Shown piece after piece: positions 27,226-35,644 of a stretch of DNA of 64,000 bases; positions within the stretch are counted from its first letter, which is position 1, and each line of letters opens with the position of its first letter. Under the pieces are notes generated by a model. That model had not been told where the DNA came from, made no database searches, and saw only the letters and a program-made list of their open reading frames with translations. Source of the DNA: Streptomyces sp. SAI-135 (lineage in GTDB: Bacteria; Actinomycetota; Actinomycetes; Streptomycetales; Streptomycetaceae). The stretch is from contig NZ_JARXYP010000002.1 of the NCBI RefSeq assembly GCF_029893805.1, forward strand, positions 2,666,001 through 2,730,000, written 5' to 3'. A program made the translations under genes and the position numbers.

Positions 27226-28578
27226 TCACTGGTCCCTGTACATCTCCGCGACGAGGAACGCCAGGTCGAGCGACTGGCTGCGGTTGAGCCGCGGGTCGCA
27301 GGCCGTCTCGTAGCGCTGGTGCAGATCGTCGACGAAGATCTCGTCGCCGCCGCCCACGCACTCGGTGACGTCGTCACCGGTGAGCTCGACGTGGATGCCG
27401 CCCGGGTGGGTGCCCAGGCCCTTGTGCACCTCGAAGAAGCCCTTGACCTCGTCGAGCACGTCGTCGAAACGGCGGGTCTTGTGGCCGGAGGCCGCCTCGA
27501 AGGTGTTGCCGTGCATCGGGTCGGTCACCCAGGCCACGGTGGCACCGGAGGCGGTGACCTTCTCGACCAGCTCGGGCAGCTTGTCGCGGACCTTGTCGGC
27601 GCCCATGCGGACGATGAAGGTCAGCCGGCCGGGCTCCCGGTCGGGGTCCAGGCGCTCGATGTACTGCAGCGCGTCCTCGGCCGTGGTCGTCGGGCCGAGC
27701 TTGATGCCGATCGGGTTGCGGATCTGCGAGGCGAACTCGATGTGCGCGTGGTCCAGCTGCCGGGTGCGCTCGCCGATCCACACCATGTGCGCGGAGACGT
27801 CGTACAGCCGCCCGGTGCGGGAGTCCACGCGGGTGAGCGCCGACTCGTAGTCGAGCAGCAGCGCCTCGTGCGAGGAGTAGAACTCGACGGTCTTGAACTC
27901 CTCCGGGTCGGTCCCGCAGGCCCGCATGAAGTTCAGCGCCTGGTCGATCTCCCGGGCGAGCTGCTCGTAGCGCTGGCCGGAGGGGGACGACCTCACGAAG
28001 TCCTGGTTCCAGGCGTGCACCTGGCGCAGGTCGGCGTAGCCGCCGGTGGTGAAGGCGCGCACCAGGTTGAGCGTGGAGGCGGAGGCGTTGTACATCCGCT
28101 TCAGGCGCTCGGGGTCCGGGATCCGGGCCTTCTCGTTGAACTCGAAGCCGTTGACCGAGTCGCCGCGGTACGTCGGCAGCGTCACGCCGTCGCGGGTCTC
28201 GGTGCCCTTGGAGCGCGGCTTGGAGTACTGGCCGGCGATCCGGCCGACCTTCACGACCGGCACCGAGGCGGCGTACGTCAGCACGGCGCCCATCTGGAGC
28301 AGGGTCTTGAGCTTGTTGCGGATGTGGTCCGCGGACACGGCGTCGAAGGCCTCGGCGCAGTCGCCGCCCTGGAGGAGGAACGCCTCTCCCTTGGCGACGG
28401 CCGCCATCCGGGCGCGCAGCTGGTCGCACTCGCCCGCGAAGACGAGCGGCGGATACGACTCGAGGTCCGCGATCACTGCGCGCAGAGCCTCGGTGTCGGG
28501 GTACTCGGGCTGCTGCGCCGCGGGCAGGTCTCGCCAGGTGTTGCCAGCGCTCGCGCTGGTCTTAGCGTTCACGGTCAC
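27226..28578 (-). CDS. aroH: class II 3-deoxy-D-arabino-heptulosonate 7-phosphate synthase
   Basis: 450 residues, typical of class II (plant-like) DAHP synthases. It condenses phosphoenolpyruvate and erythrose 4-phosphate, the first step of the shikimate pathway. Signatures: VFAGECDQLR, FLLQGGDCAEAF, GRIAGQYSKPRS, YRGDSVNGF, EFYSSHEALLLDYE, ISAHMVWIGERTR-like, IGIKLGPTTT, WVTDPMHGNT and PGGIHVELTGDDVTECVGG. GTG 28578 is chosen because TAATGT lies exactly 7 nt upstream, implying leaderless mRNA. It is divergent from trpL/trpE, pairing the first shikimate step with the first tryptophan-branch step. Confidence 0.94.
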   Translation of the reverse strand: MTVNAKTSASAGNTWRDLPAAQQPEYPDTEALRAVIADLESYPPLVFAGECDQLRARMAAVAKGEAFLLQGGDCAEAFDAVSADHIRNKLKTLLQMGAVLTYAASVPVVKVGRIAGQYSKPRSKGTETRDGVTLPTYRGDSVNGFEFNEKARIPDPERLKRMYNASASTLNLVRAFTTGGYADLRQVHAWNQDFVRSSPSGQRYEQLAREIDQALNFMRACGTDPEEFKTVEFYSSHEALLLDYESALTRVDSRTGRLYDVSAHMVWIGERTRQLDHAHIEFASQIRNPIGIKLGPTTTAEDALQYIERLDPDREPGRLTFIVRMGADKVRDKLPELVEKVTASGATVAWVTDPMHGNTFEAASGHKTRRFDDVLDEVKGFFEVHKGLGTHPGGIHVELTGDDVTECVGGGDEIFVDDLHQRYETACDPRLNRSQSLDLAFLVAEMYRDQ

Positions 28579-28639
28579 GACGTCAACATTACGGGGTCGT
28601 GTCGGAGCTCCAGGGCCGTGCCCATCAAATGAGACACCG

Positions 28640-28667
28640 CAAACACTCCCCGGACATGGGGTAGGGT
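28640..28667 (+). promoter_or_regulatory. trp leader promoter
   Basis: TAGGGT at 28662-28667 lies 7 nt before the ATG of the leader peptide, so transcription should begin at or next to that A. An upstream CAAACA (28640-28645) is a weak -35. Confidence 0.6.
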
Positions 28668-28674
28668 GCGGCCC

Positions 28675-28731
28675 ATGTTCGCGCACTCGACCCAGAACTG
28701 GTGGTGGACCGCTCATTCGGCGGCCCACTGA
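28675..28731 (+). CDS. trpL: tryptophan leader peptide
   Basis: An 18-residue ORF, MFAHSTQNWWWTAHSAAH, with three consecutive Trp codons. Such a Trp-rich leader followed by competing hairpins is the classic attenuator; one is described for trpE in Streptomyces venezuelae. Tryptophan starvation would stall ribosomes at WWW. The -10 element lies 7 nt upstream of the ATG, so the leader is probably translated from a leaderless end. Confidence 0.93.
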   Translation: MFAHSTQNWWWTAHSAAH

Positions 28732-28752
28732 CTGCGCGTACGCAAGACTTCG

Positions 28753-28779
28753 CGAAGGCCGCCCGAGGGGCGGCCTTCG
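28753..28779 (+). terminator. trp attenuator terminator
   Basis: CGAAGGCCGCC at 28753-28763 pairs perfectly with 28769-28779 (12 bp counting the loop-closing C-G), loop GAG, followed by TGTTTCC. It lies 22 nt after the leader stop and 53 nt before trpE. Confidence 0.88.
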
Positions 28780-28831
28780 GTGTTTCCGGGGTCGTTCCTC
28801 ACCGATACGAGCTATCGACAGTTGAGGAACC

Positions 28832-30712
28832 ATGGACCTGACACAGCTGCTGGACGACGACCGTCCGTTCGCCCTGCTCCGCCGCCGCGCCCCCGGCCGT
28901 GACGAGAACACCCTGGAGCTGCTCCTCGGCCCCGTCACCACCCACGACCGCCTCGCCGACCTCCCCGACGAGGGCCTGGCGCTCGTCCCCTTCCGTCAGA
29001 TCCGCGAGCGCGGTTTCGACGTACGGGACGACGGGACGCCGCTGTCGGTGCTGACGCCCGAGGAGTCCTACGAGCTCCCCCTGGCCGCGGCTCTGGAGCA
29101 GCTCCCCGCACACGACGTCCGGGTCGAGAACGGCGGTTTCGACGTCCCCGACGAGGAGTACGCCGAGATCGTCGGGCGCGTGCTGCACGAGGAGATCGGG
29201 CGCGGCGAGGGCGCCAACTTCGTGATCCGGCGCACGTACCAGGGCGAGATCCCGGGATTCTCCCGCGCGGACGCCCTCGCGCTGTTCCGGCGGCTCCTGG
29301 TGGGCGAGCGGGGCGCCTACTGGACCTTCGTCGTCCACACCGGCGAACGCACCCTGGTCGGCGCGAGCCCCGAGGTGCACGTCCGGATGACCGGCGGGAC
29401 CGTCGTCATGAACCCGATCAGCGGGACGTACCGCTATCCCGCCGAGGGCCCCACCCCGGAGCACCTGCTCGCCTTCCTCGCCGACGGCAAGGAGATCGAG
29501 GAGCTGTCGATGGTCGTCGACGAGGAGCTCAAGATGATGTGCACCGTCGGCGACATGGGCGGGGTGGTGATCGGGCCCCGCCTCAAGGAGATGGCCCACC
29601 TCGCGCACACCGAGTACGAACTGCGGGGCAAGTCCTCGCTGGACGTGCGGGAGGTCCTCAGGGAGACCATGTTCGCGGCGACCGTCACCGGCTCGCCCGT
29701 GCAGAACGCCTGCCGGGTCATCGAGCGGCACGAGGTCGGCGGGCGCGGCTACTACGCGGGCGCGCTGGCACTGCTCGGCCGGGACTCCGGAGGGGCGCAG
29801 ACCCTGGACTCCCCCATTCTCATCCGCACGGCGGACATCTCCGCCGGGGGGCAGCTGAAGGTTCCGGTCGGCGCGACCCTGGTGCGCGGCTCGGACCCGG
29901 CGGGCGAGGTCGCGGAGACCCACGCGAAGGCGGCGGGGGTGCTGGCGGCTCTCGGCGTACGGCCGTCCCGGCCCCGTGCGGAGCACGCGCGCGTGAGTCT
30001 CGCCGAGGATCCACGCGTGCGTGCCGCGCTCGACGGGCGGCGCACGAACCTGGCCCCCTTCTGGCTGCGGATGCAGGAGCGGTCGGACGAGCTCGACGGG
30101 CACGCCCTCGTGGTCGACGGCGAGGACACCTTCACCTCGATGCTCGCCCATGTGCTGCGCTCGGGCGGGCTGGAGGTGACCGTGCGGCGCTACGACGAGC
30201 CGGGCCTCGCCGACGCCGTGCTCGCGCACGAGGGGCCGCTCGTGCTCGGCCCCGGTCCGGGCGACCCGTCGGATCTCGACGATCCCAAGATGCGGTTCCT
30301 GCGGGACCTCACCGCCGACGTCGTCCGCGGCCACCGGCACGGCGTGCTCGGCGTCTGCCTGGGGCACGAGCTGATCGCGGCCGAGCTGGGGCTGGAGATC
30401 GTCCGCAAGGAGGTGCCGTACCAGGGGGCGCAGACGACCGTCGATCTGTTCGGCCGGCCGGAGACGGTCGGCTTCTACAACAGCTTCGTGGCGCGCTGCG
30501 ACGACGAGGACGCCCGGGAGCTGGCCGCGCACGGCATCGAGGTGAGCCGGAGCGACACGCACGAGGTCCATGCCCTGCGCGGCCCGGGCTTCGCCGGGGT
30601 GCAGTTCCACCCCGAGTCGGTCCTGACGCTGAACGGCGCCGCCGTCGTACGGGAGCTGATGGCTCAGCTGCGGGGCACCAGCACGTTCTCGGAGCGGCGG
30701 CCGGCCCTGTAG
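28832..30712 (+). CDS. trpE: anthranilate synthase, fused TrpE-TrpG
   Basis: 626 residues: a chorismate-utilising TrpE domain (to about 415) fused to a glutamine amidotransferase domain. TrpE signatures are GASPEVHVR, NPISGTYRYP, ELSMVVDEELKMM and the late GRDSGGAQTLDSPILIRTADI. The amidotransferase has Cys in GVCLGHE and the His-Glu pair in VQFHPES. The enzyme makes anthranilate from chorismate and glutamine. The preceding Trp attenuator supports a primary tryptophan role. ATG 28832. Its 3' end overlaps the next gene on the opposite strand by 49 nt. Confidence 0.94.
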   Translation: MDLTQLLDDDRPFALLRRRAPGRDENTLELLLGPVTTHDRLADLPDEGLALVPFRQIRERGFDVRDDGTPLSVLTPEESYELPLAAALEQLPAHDVRVENGGFDVPDEEYAEIVGRVLHEEIGRGEGANFVIRRTYQGEIPGFSRADALALFRRLLVGERGAYWTFVVHTGERTLVGASPEVHVRMTGGTVVMNPISGTYRYPAEGPTPEHLLAFLADGKEIEELSMVVDEELKMMCTVGDMGGVVIGPRLKEMAHLAHTEYELRGKSSLDVREVLRETMFAATVTGSPVQNACRVIERHEVGGRGYYAGALALLGRDSGGAQTLDSPILIRTADISAGGQLKVPVGATLVRGSDPAGEVAETHAKAAGVLAALGVRPSRPRAEHARVSLAEDPRVRAALDGRRTNLAPFWLRMQERSDELDGHALVVDGEDTFTSMLAHVLRSGGLEVTVRRYDEPGLADAVLAHEGPLVLGPGPGDPSDLDDPKMRFLRDLTADVVRGHRHGVLGVCLGHELIAAELGLEIVRKEVPYQGAQTTVDLFGRPETVGFYNSFVARCDDEDARELAAHGIEVSRSDTHEVHALRGPGFAGVQFHPESVLTLNGAAVVRELMAQLRGTSTFSERRPAL

Positions 30713-31659
30713 TCGAGGACGTTGCGCACCGTGGCGTCGATGATCTGGCCGACGGCGTCCTCGGTGTAGTACGCCTGGTGGGAGGTGACCAGGACGTTCG
30801 GGAAGGTGACCAGGCGGGCCAGGATGTCGTCCTCGATGGTCTCCAGGGACCGGTCGACGTAGAACAGGCCCGCCTCCGCCTCGTAGACGTCGAGACCGAC
30901 GCCCGTGAAGCGGCCGGCGCGCAGTTCGGTGACGAGGGCCGCGGTGTCGATGAGGCCGCCGCGGCTGGAGTTGACCAGGATCGCGTCGTCCTTCATCGCC
31001 TTCAGGGCGTCGGCGTCGAGGAGGTGGGTGGTCTCCGGCATCAACGGGACGTGCAGGGTGATCAGGTCGGACTCGGCGAGGAGCTGGTCCTTGGGGACGT
31101 ACTCCATGCCGAGTTCCCGGCAGGCAGGGTTCTCGGCGACGTCCCAGCCGAGCAGGCGCATGCCGAAGCCGTGGGCGATCCGGGTGAAGGCCTCACCGAT
31201 CTTGCCGGTGCCGAGGACGCCGACGGTACGGCCGTGCATGTCGCGGCCCATCAGTCCGTCGAGGCGGAAGTCGAAGTCACGCGTGCGCGTGGAGGCGCGC
31301 ACGACACGGCGGTTGACCGCCATGGCGAGGGTCCAGGCGAACTCGGCGACCGAGTACGGCGAGTAGTACGAGACGCGGGCGACCGTCATGCCGAGGCGCT
31401 CGGCGGCCTTGAGGTCGATGTTGTTGTAGCCGGTGGAGCGCTGGGCGACCAGCCGGGTGCCGCCGGCCGCGAGGATCTCCAGGACGCGGGCGCCGAGTTC
31501 GGCGTTGACGCTCGTGGAGACGATCTCGTGACCGGCGGCGATGGGGGCGGTGTCCTCGTTGAGGAAGACGTCCAGGCAGCGCACCTCGTGGTGGTCCCGG
31601 AAGGCCCGCTCGATGAGCGGTTTCTCGTCCGCCTGGACACCAAAGGCAAGAATCTCCAC
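30664..31659 (-). CDS. 2-hydroxyacid dehydrogenase, D-lactate dehydrogenase-like
   Basis: 331 residues. The NAD fold is TVGVLGTGKIGEAFTRIAHGFGM near residue 145, and the D-2-hydroxyacid dehydrogenase catalytic residues are seen in VNSSRGGLIDT (Arg) , YEAEAGLFY (Glu) and VTSHQAYYTEDA (His). These are the markers of LdhA-type D-lactate dehydrogenases, which reduce pyruvate to D-lactate. ATG 31659. Its last 49 nt overlap the 3' end of trpE on the other strand, so the genes have no space for a shared terminator. Confidence 0.88.
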   Translation of the reverse strand: MEILAFGVQADEKPLIERAFRDHHEVRCLDVFLNEDTAPIAAGHEIVSTSVNAELGARVLEILAAGGTRLVAQRSTGYNNIDLKAAERLGMTVARVSYYSPYSVAEFAWTLAMAVNRRVVRASTRTRDFDFRLDGLMGRDMHGRTVGVLGTGKIGEAFTRIAHGFGMRLLGWDVAENPACRELGMEYVPKDQLLAESDLITLHVPLMPETTHLLDADALKAMKDDAILVNSSRGGLIDTAALVTELRAGRFTGVGLDVYEAEAGLFYVDRSLETIEDDILARLVTFPNVLVTSHQAYYTEDAVGQIIDATVRNVLDYRAGRRSENVLVPRS

Positions 31660-31723
31660 GAAACGGCTCCCGGTCTGGTGGGTTACGGGCCGAATATACG
31701 GCCCACGACCCCCGGGTGCCGGT

Positions 31724-32752
31724 TCAGCCGAAGAAGACCCCGACCTCGTCGTACAGCTTCGGGTCCACCGTCTTCAGCTGCGCCGTCGCCTCCGCGATCG
31801 GCACCCGCACGATGTCGGTGCCGCGCAGGGCGACCATCTTGCCGAAGTCGCCGTCGCGGACGGCGTCGATGGCGTGCAGCCCGAAGCGGGTGGCGAGCCA
31901 GCGGTCGAAGGCGCTGGGGGTGCCGCCGCGCTGGATGTGCCCGAGGACCGTCGTGCGGGCCTCCTTGCCGGTGCGCTTCTCGATCTGCTTGGCCAGCCAC
32001 TCGCCGACCCCGGACAGGCGCACGTGTCCGAAGGAGTCGAGCGACTCGTCCTTGAGCACCATGTCCCCGTCCTTCGGCATGGCACCCTCGGCGACGACCA
32101 CGATCGGGGCGTACGAGGCCTTGAAGCGGGAGGTGATCCAGGCGCACACCTGGTCGACGTCGAAGCGCTGCTCGGGGATGAGGATGACGTTGGCGCCGCC
32201 CGCGAGGCCGGAGTGCAGGGCGATCCAGCCGGCGTGGCGGCCCATCACCTCGCAGACCAGGACGCGCATGTGGGACTCGGCGGTGGTGTGCAGCCGGTCG
32301 ATGGCCTCGGTGGCGATGCCGACCGCGGTGTCGAAGCCGAAGGTGTAGTCGGTGGCGGAGAGGTCGTTGTCGATGGTCTTCGGTACGCCCACGCAGGGCA
32401 CGCCGTGCTGCTCGGACAGCTCGGCCGCCACGCCCAGGGTGTCCTCACCGCCGATCACGATGAGCGCGTCCACCTCCCGCGCGGCCAGGTTCTCCTGGAT
32501 CCGGCGGATGCCGTCCTCCTGCTTCAGCGGGTTGGTGCGGGAGGAGCCGATGACGGTGCCGCCGCGGGGCAGGATGCCGCGCACGGCCGGGATGTCGAGG
32601 GGGACGGCGGCGTCCTCCAGTGGCCCCCGCCAGCCGTCCCGGAAGCCGGTGAAGTCATAGCCGTACTCCTGTACGCCCTTGCGGACGATGGCCCGGATGA
32701 CGGCGTTGAGGCCGGGGCAGTCGCCGCCTCCGGTCAGTACTCCGACGCGCAT
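31724..32752 (-). CDS. pfkA: 6-phosphofructokinase (group III, PPi-type active site residues)
   Basis: 342 residues. PfkA phosphorylates fructose 6-phosphate in glycolysis. Key sites: GVLTGGGDCPGLNAVIR at the start, GGEDT at 101-105 and PKTIDND at 124-130. Asp104 and Lys125 occupy the two positions that usually mark pyrophosphate-dependent enzymes (ATP enzymes have Gly at both). Yet the closely related S. coelicolor enzyme was purified as ATP-dependent, so the donor cannot be settled by these residues alone. ATG 32752. Confidence 0.93.
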   Translation of the reverse strand: MRVGVLTGGGDCPGLNAVIRAIVRKGVQEYGYDFTGFRDGWRGPLEDAAVPLDIPAVRGILPRGGTVIGSSRTNPLKQEDGIRRIQENLAAREVDALIVIGGEDTLGVAAELSEQHGVPCVGVPKTIDNDLSATDYTFGFDTAVGIATEAIDRLHTTAESHMRVLVCEVMGRHAGWIALHSGLAGGANVILIPEQRFDVDQVCAWITSRFKASYAPIVVVAEGAMPKDGDMVLKDESLDSFGHVRLSGVGEWLAKQIEKRTGKEARTTVLGHIQRGGTPSAFDRWLATRFGLHAIDAVRDGDFGKMVALRGTDIVRVPIAEATAQLKTVDPKLYDEVGVFFG

Positions 32753-32805
32753 GGACAGTTCCCTTCGCCGCAGGTGCCTGACGAAGGGTCAGTGTGACGC
32801 GCGTC

Positions 32806-33480
32806 TCACTCGTCGTCGAGGCCTCGTTCGATGGCGTAGCGGACGAGTTCGACCCTGTTGTGGAGCTGCAGCTTGCCGAGGGTGTTCTGGACGTGGTTCT
32901 GGACCGTGCGGTGGGAGATCACCAGGCGCTCGGCGATCTGCTTGTAGCTCAGGCCCTTGGCGACCAGGCGCAGCACCTCGGTCTCGCGTTCGGTGAGTTG
33001 GGGGGCCCTCGGCTGGTCCGGGTCGGAGGCGGGCGCGGGGTCGGAGGCGAGGCGGCGGTACTCGCCGAGGACCAGGCCGGCGAGGCCCGGCGTGAAGACC
33101 GGGTCCCCGACGGCCGTACGGCGGACCGCGTCCAGGAGTTCCTCCGTCGACGCCGACTTCAGCAGATAGCCGGTGGCGCCCGACTTCACGGCCTCCAGGA
33201 CGTCGGCGTGCTCGCCGCTCGCCGACAGGACGAGCACGCGCAGGGCCGGGTTGTGGCCGACGAGCTCCTTGCAGACCTGGACGCCCGGCTTCACCGGCAG
33301 GTTCAGGTCGAGCACCAGCACGTCGGGCCCGGCGGCCTTGGCGCGGCGCACGGCCTGGTCGCCGTCGCCCGCGGTGGCGACCACGTCGAAGCCGGACTCC
33401 GCCAGGTCCCGGGCGACCGCGTCGCGCCACATGGGGTGGTCGTCGACCACCATCACCTTGATCGGATCCTGGTCGCTCAT
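32806..33480 (-). CDS. macR: response regulator MacR (NarL/LuxR family)
   Basis: 224 residues. The receiver domain has acidic residues DDH (14-16 region), the phosphorylation Asp in LVLDLNLP near 58 and Lys in LLKSAS; the LuxR helix-turn-helix reads LTERETEVLRLVAKGLSYKQIAERL with VQNHVQNTLGKL. From memory the orthologues SCO2120/2121 are MacRS, controlling actinorhodin and morphology. ATG 33480 overlaps the kinase stop (ATGA). Confidence 0.9.
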   Translation of the reverse strand: MSDQDPIKVMVVDDHPMWRDAVARDLAESGFDVVATAGDGDQAVRRAKAAGPDVLVLDLNLPVKPGVQVCKELVGHNPALRVLVLSASGEHADVLEAVKSGATGYLLKSASTEELLDAVRRTAVGDPVFTPGLAGLVLGEYRRLASDPAPASDPDQPRAPQLTERETEVLRLVAKGLSYKQIAERLVISHRTVQNHVQNTLGKLQLHNRVELVRYAIERGLDDE

Positions 33481-34703
33481 CGCTGTCCTGCCTTCCCCCG
33501 GGAGACCTTCGGTACCTTCAGCTCGACCTCCGTGCCCTGCCCCGGAGGCGAGATCAGCTCGGCACTGCCGCCGAGCTCGCGCAGCCGGCCCCGGATCGAC
33601 AGGGCCACCCCGAGCCGCCCCTCGCCCTCGGCCTGGGCGAGCCGGCCCTCGGGGATGCCGGGTCCGTCGTCCCGTACGGTCACGATCACCTCGTCGGGCT
33701 CGTCCTCGACGAGGATCCACGCGCGCGCGTGCTCACCGGCGTGCCGGTGCACGTTGTCCAGGGCGGCCCCGACGGCCGCGGCCAGCTCGCGCGCGGCGGG
33801 CGGGGGCAGCGGGACGGGGGCGCCGGGCTCGACGAGGGAGACCTTCGCCGAGGCGTACGGGGTCAGCAGGGCGCGCAGGTCGAGGGGGCCCTCGTCGTCC
33901 GGCTCGTCGTCGACGACGTGGACGACCGCCCCCTGGGCCGCGTCCTCGGACACCCGGGACACGGCCGTCAGGCCGCCGGAGACCAGGGTGCGCAGCGCCA
34001 CCTCCTGCTCACCGGCCATCCGGCCCAGCTCGGCCGCCTCGCCGCCGATCACCGCGCCCCGGCGCTGCACCATGGCGAGCACCTGGAGGACGCTGTCGTG
34101 GATGTCCCGGGCCAGCCGCTCGCGCTCCCGGGTCGCCGCCTCGATCTCCAGGGCGCGGGCGAGGGTGCGCTCGGAGGCGCGGGCGACCTCGACGACGTAG
34201 CCGATCGCGATGGAGGCGACCCAGACGAGGATCACGTTGTGGACGGTGTCGCGGGCCGGGTGGCCGCGCTCGATCAGGTTGGCGGCGGCGACCGGCGTGG
34301 AGGCGAGCGCGGCCCAGCGCCAGCCGCCCTTGATGGCGAAGGCGAGGACGGAACCGGCGGTCCATATCGACGGCAGAGTGGGACCGCCGCTGTCGATGTG
34401 GTGCTGGTCGACGACCAGCGGGGTCAGCACGATCCCGGTGAGCGCGACGGCGAGGTCCACGGCGAGGAAGCGCTTGGTGCACGCGGCCGCGTTCTGGACG
34501 CAGGGCAGCGTGGCGAGCGTCCAGACGCACAGGACGACGTAGTAGGTGATGGCGATGCCGGGCCGGTCGTAGTCGTCGTACTGGCTGGCGAAGAGCCCGA
34601 CGGCGTACAGCATGGTCAGCACGCGGTAGCCGGTCAGGGCACGCCACAGCGGCTGCTCGACGGACATGCGCATGACGCGTACTTGTTTGGCCATCTCCCC
34701 CAC
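33477..34703 (-). CDS. macS: sensor histidine kinase MacS
   Basis: 408 residues. About five membrane helices in residues 20-170, then a HisKA_3 dimerisation domain with the phospho-acceptor His in RERERLARDIHDSVLQVLAM, and a degenerate ATPase domain with NVHRHAGEHA (N box) and DDGPGIPEGRL (G1). It signals to MacR encoded in the overlapping gene downstream. GTG 34703 is the upstream start; ATG 34694 is an alternative. A TAGGAT -10 candidate lies at 34733-34728. Confidence 0.9.
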   Translation of the reverse strand: MGEMAKQVRVMRMSVEQPLWRALTGYRVLTMLYAVGLFASQYDDYDRPGIAITYYVVLCVWTLATLPCVQNAAACTKRFLAVDLAVALTGIVLTPLVVDQHHIDSGGPTLPSIWTAGSVLAFAIKGGWRWAALASTPVAAANLIERGHPARDTVHNVILVWVASIAIGYVVEVARASERTLARALEIEAATRERERLARDIHDSVLQVLAMVQRRGAVIGGEAAELGRMAGEQEVALRTLVSGGLTAVSRVSEDAAQGAVVHVVDDEPDDEGPLDLRALLTPYASAKVSLVEPGAPVPLPPPAARELAAAVGAALDNVHRHAGEHARAWILVEDEPDEVIVTVRDDGPGIPEGRLAQAEGEGRLGVALSIRGRLRELGGSAELISPPGQGTEVELKVPKVSRGKAGQR

Positions 34704-34741
34704 CCCCGGCCCGACTGCCGTGTCCCAGGATCCTAGGACGC

Positions 34742-35500
34742 TCAGGCCCCGAGCTTGTCCTTGTCGCCGGCGTCGGCCCTCGCGGCGGCCGCCCTGGCCG
34801 CCTTCTCCGCCTTGGCGGCTTCCGAGATCTGCCGCTTGGCCGCGGTCGCGTAGATGTCGACGTACTCCTGGCCGGAGAGCTTCATGATCTCGTACATGAC
34901 CTCGTCGGTCACCGCGCGCAGCACGAAACGGTCGTGCTCCATGCCCTGGTAGCGGCTGAAGTCCAGGGGCTCGCCGATACGGATGCCCGGGCGCATCAGC
35001 TTGGGCATGACCTTGCCGGGCGGCTGGATCTTCTCGGTGTCGATCATGGCGACCGGGATCACCGGGGCGCCGCTGGCGAGCGCCACGCGCGCGAGGCCGC
35101 CGGGCTTGCCGCGGTAGAGCCGCCCGTCGGGCGAGCGCGTGCCCTCGGGGTAGATCCCGAAGAGCTCGCCGCGCTCCAGGACGTCGAGGCCGCTCTTGAT
35201 GGCGGCCTCGCCCGCGCCGCGCGCGCCGGAGCGGTCCACCGGGAGCTGGCCGACGCCCTTGAAGAAGGCGGCCGTGAGGCGGCCCTTGACCCCGGGCGTG
35301 GTGAAGTACTCGGCCTTCGCGATGAAGGTGACCTTGCGGTCGAGGACCGCGGGCAGGAAGAACGAGTCGGAGAACGACAGGTGGTTGCTCGCCAGGATGG
35401 CGGGGCCCTCGGCGGGAATGTTCTCCAGGCCTTCCACCCAGGGCCTGAAGGCGACCTTCAGTGGCCCTCCGATGGCGACCTTCATCGTGCCGTACAACAA
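34742..35500 (-). CDS. plsC: 1-acyl-sn-glycerol-3-phosphate acyltransferase
   Basis: 252 residues with the PlsC motifs: NHLSFSD (39-45, the HX4D catalytic pair) and EGTRS (119-123). It acylates lysophosphatidic acid to phosphatidic acid at the membrane. The C-terminus is an Ala/Lys/Glu-rich tail. The start is a TTG at 35500: AGGAGG ends exactly 7 nt before it, while the ATG at 35485 has no ribosome site of its own. A TAAGGT -10 candidate lies at 35534-35529. Confidence 0.9.
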   Translation of the reverse strand: MLYGTMKVAIGGPLKVAFRPWVEGLENIPAEGPAILASNHLSFSDSFFLPAVLDRKVTFIAKAEYFTTPGVKGRLTAAFFKGVGQLPVDRSGARGAGEAAIKSGLDVLERGELFGIYPEGTRSPDGRLYRGKPGGLARVALASGAPVIPVAMIDTEKIQPPGKVMPKLMRPGIRIGEPLDFSRYQGMEHDRFVLRAVTDEVMYEIMKLSGQEYVDIYATAAKRQISEAAKAEKAARAAAARADAGDKDKLGA

Positions 35501-35644
35501 CCGAGTGCCTCCTGTGTCTGTCGTTCAGACCTTAACCCGGAGCCCCGGCAAACAGACCGACGGCCCTGGTCGGTGTCAGTGCGGTCGCGTACGGTGAACC
35601 TCACCTGGACTTGCTCACGCTTCTTTCATGAACAGGAGACCTAG

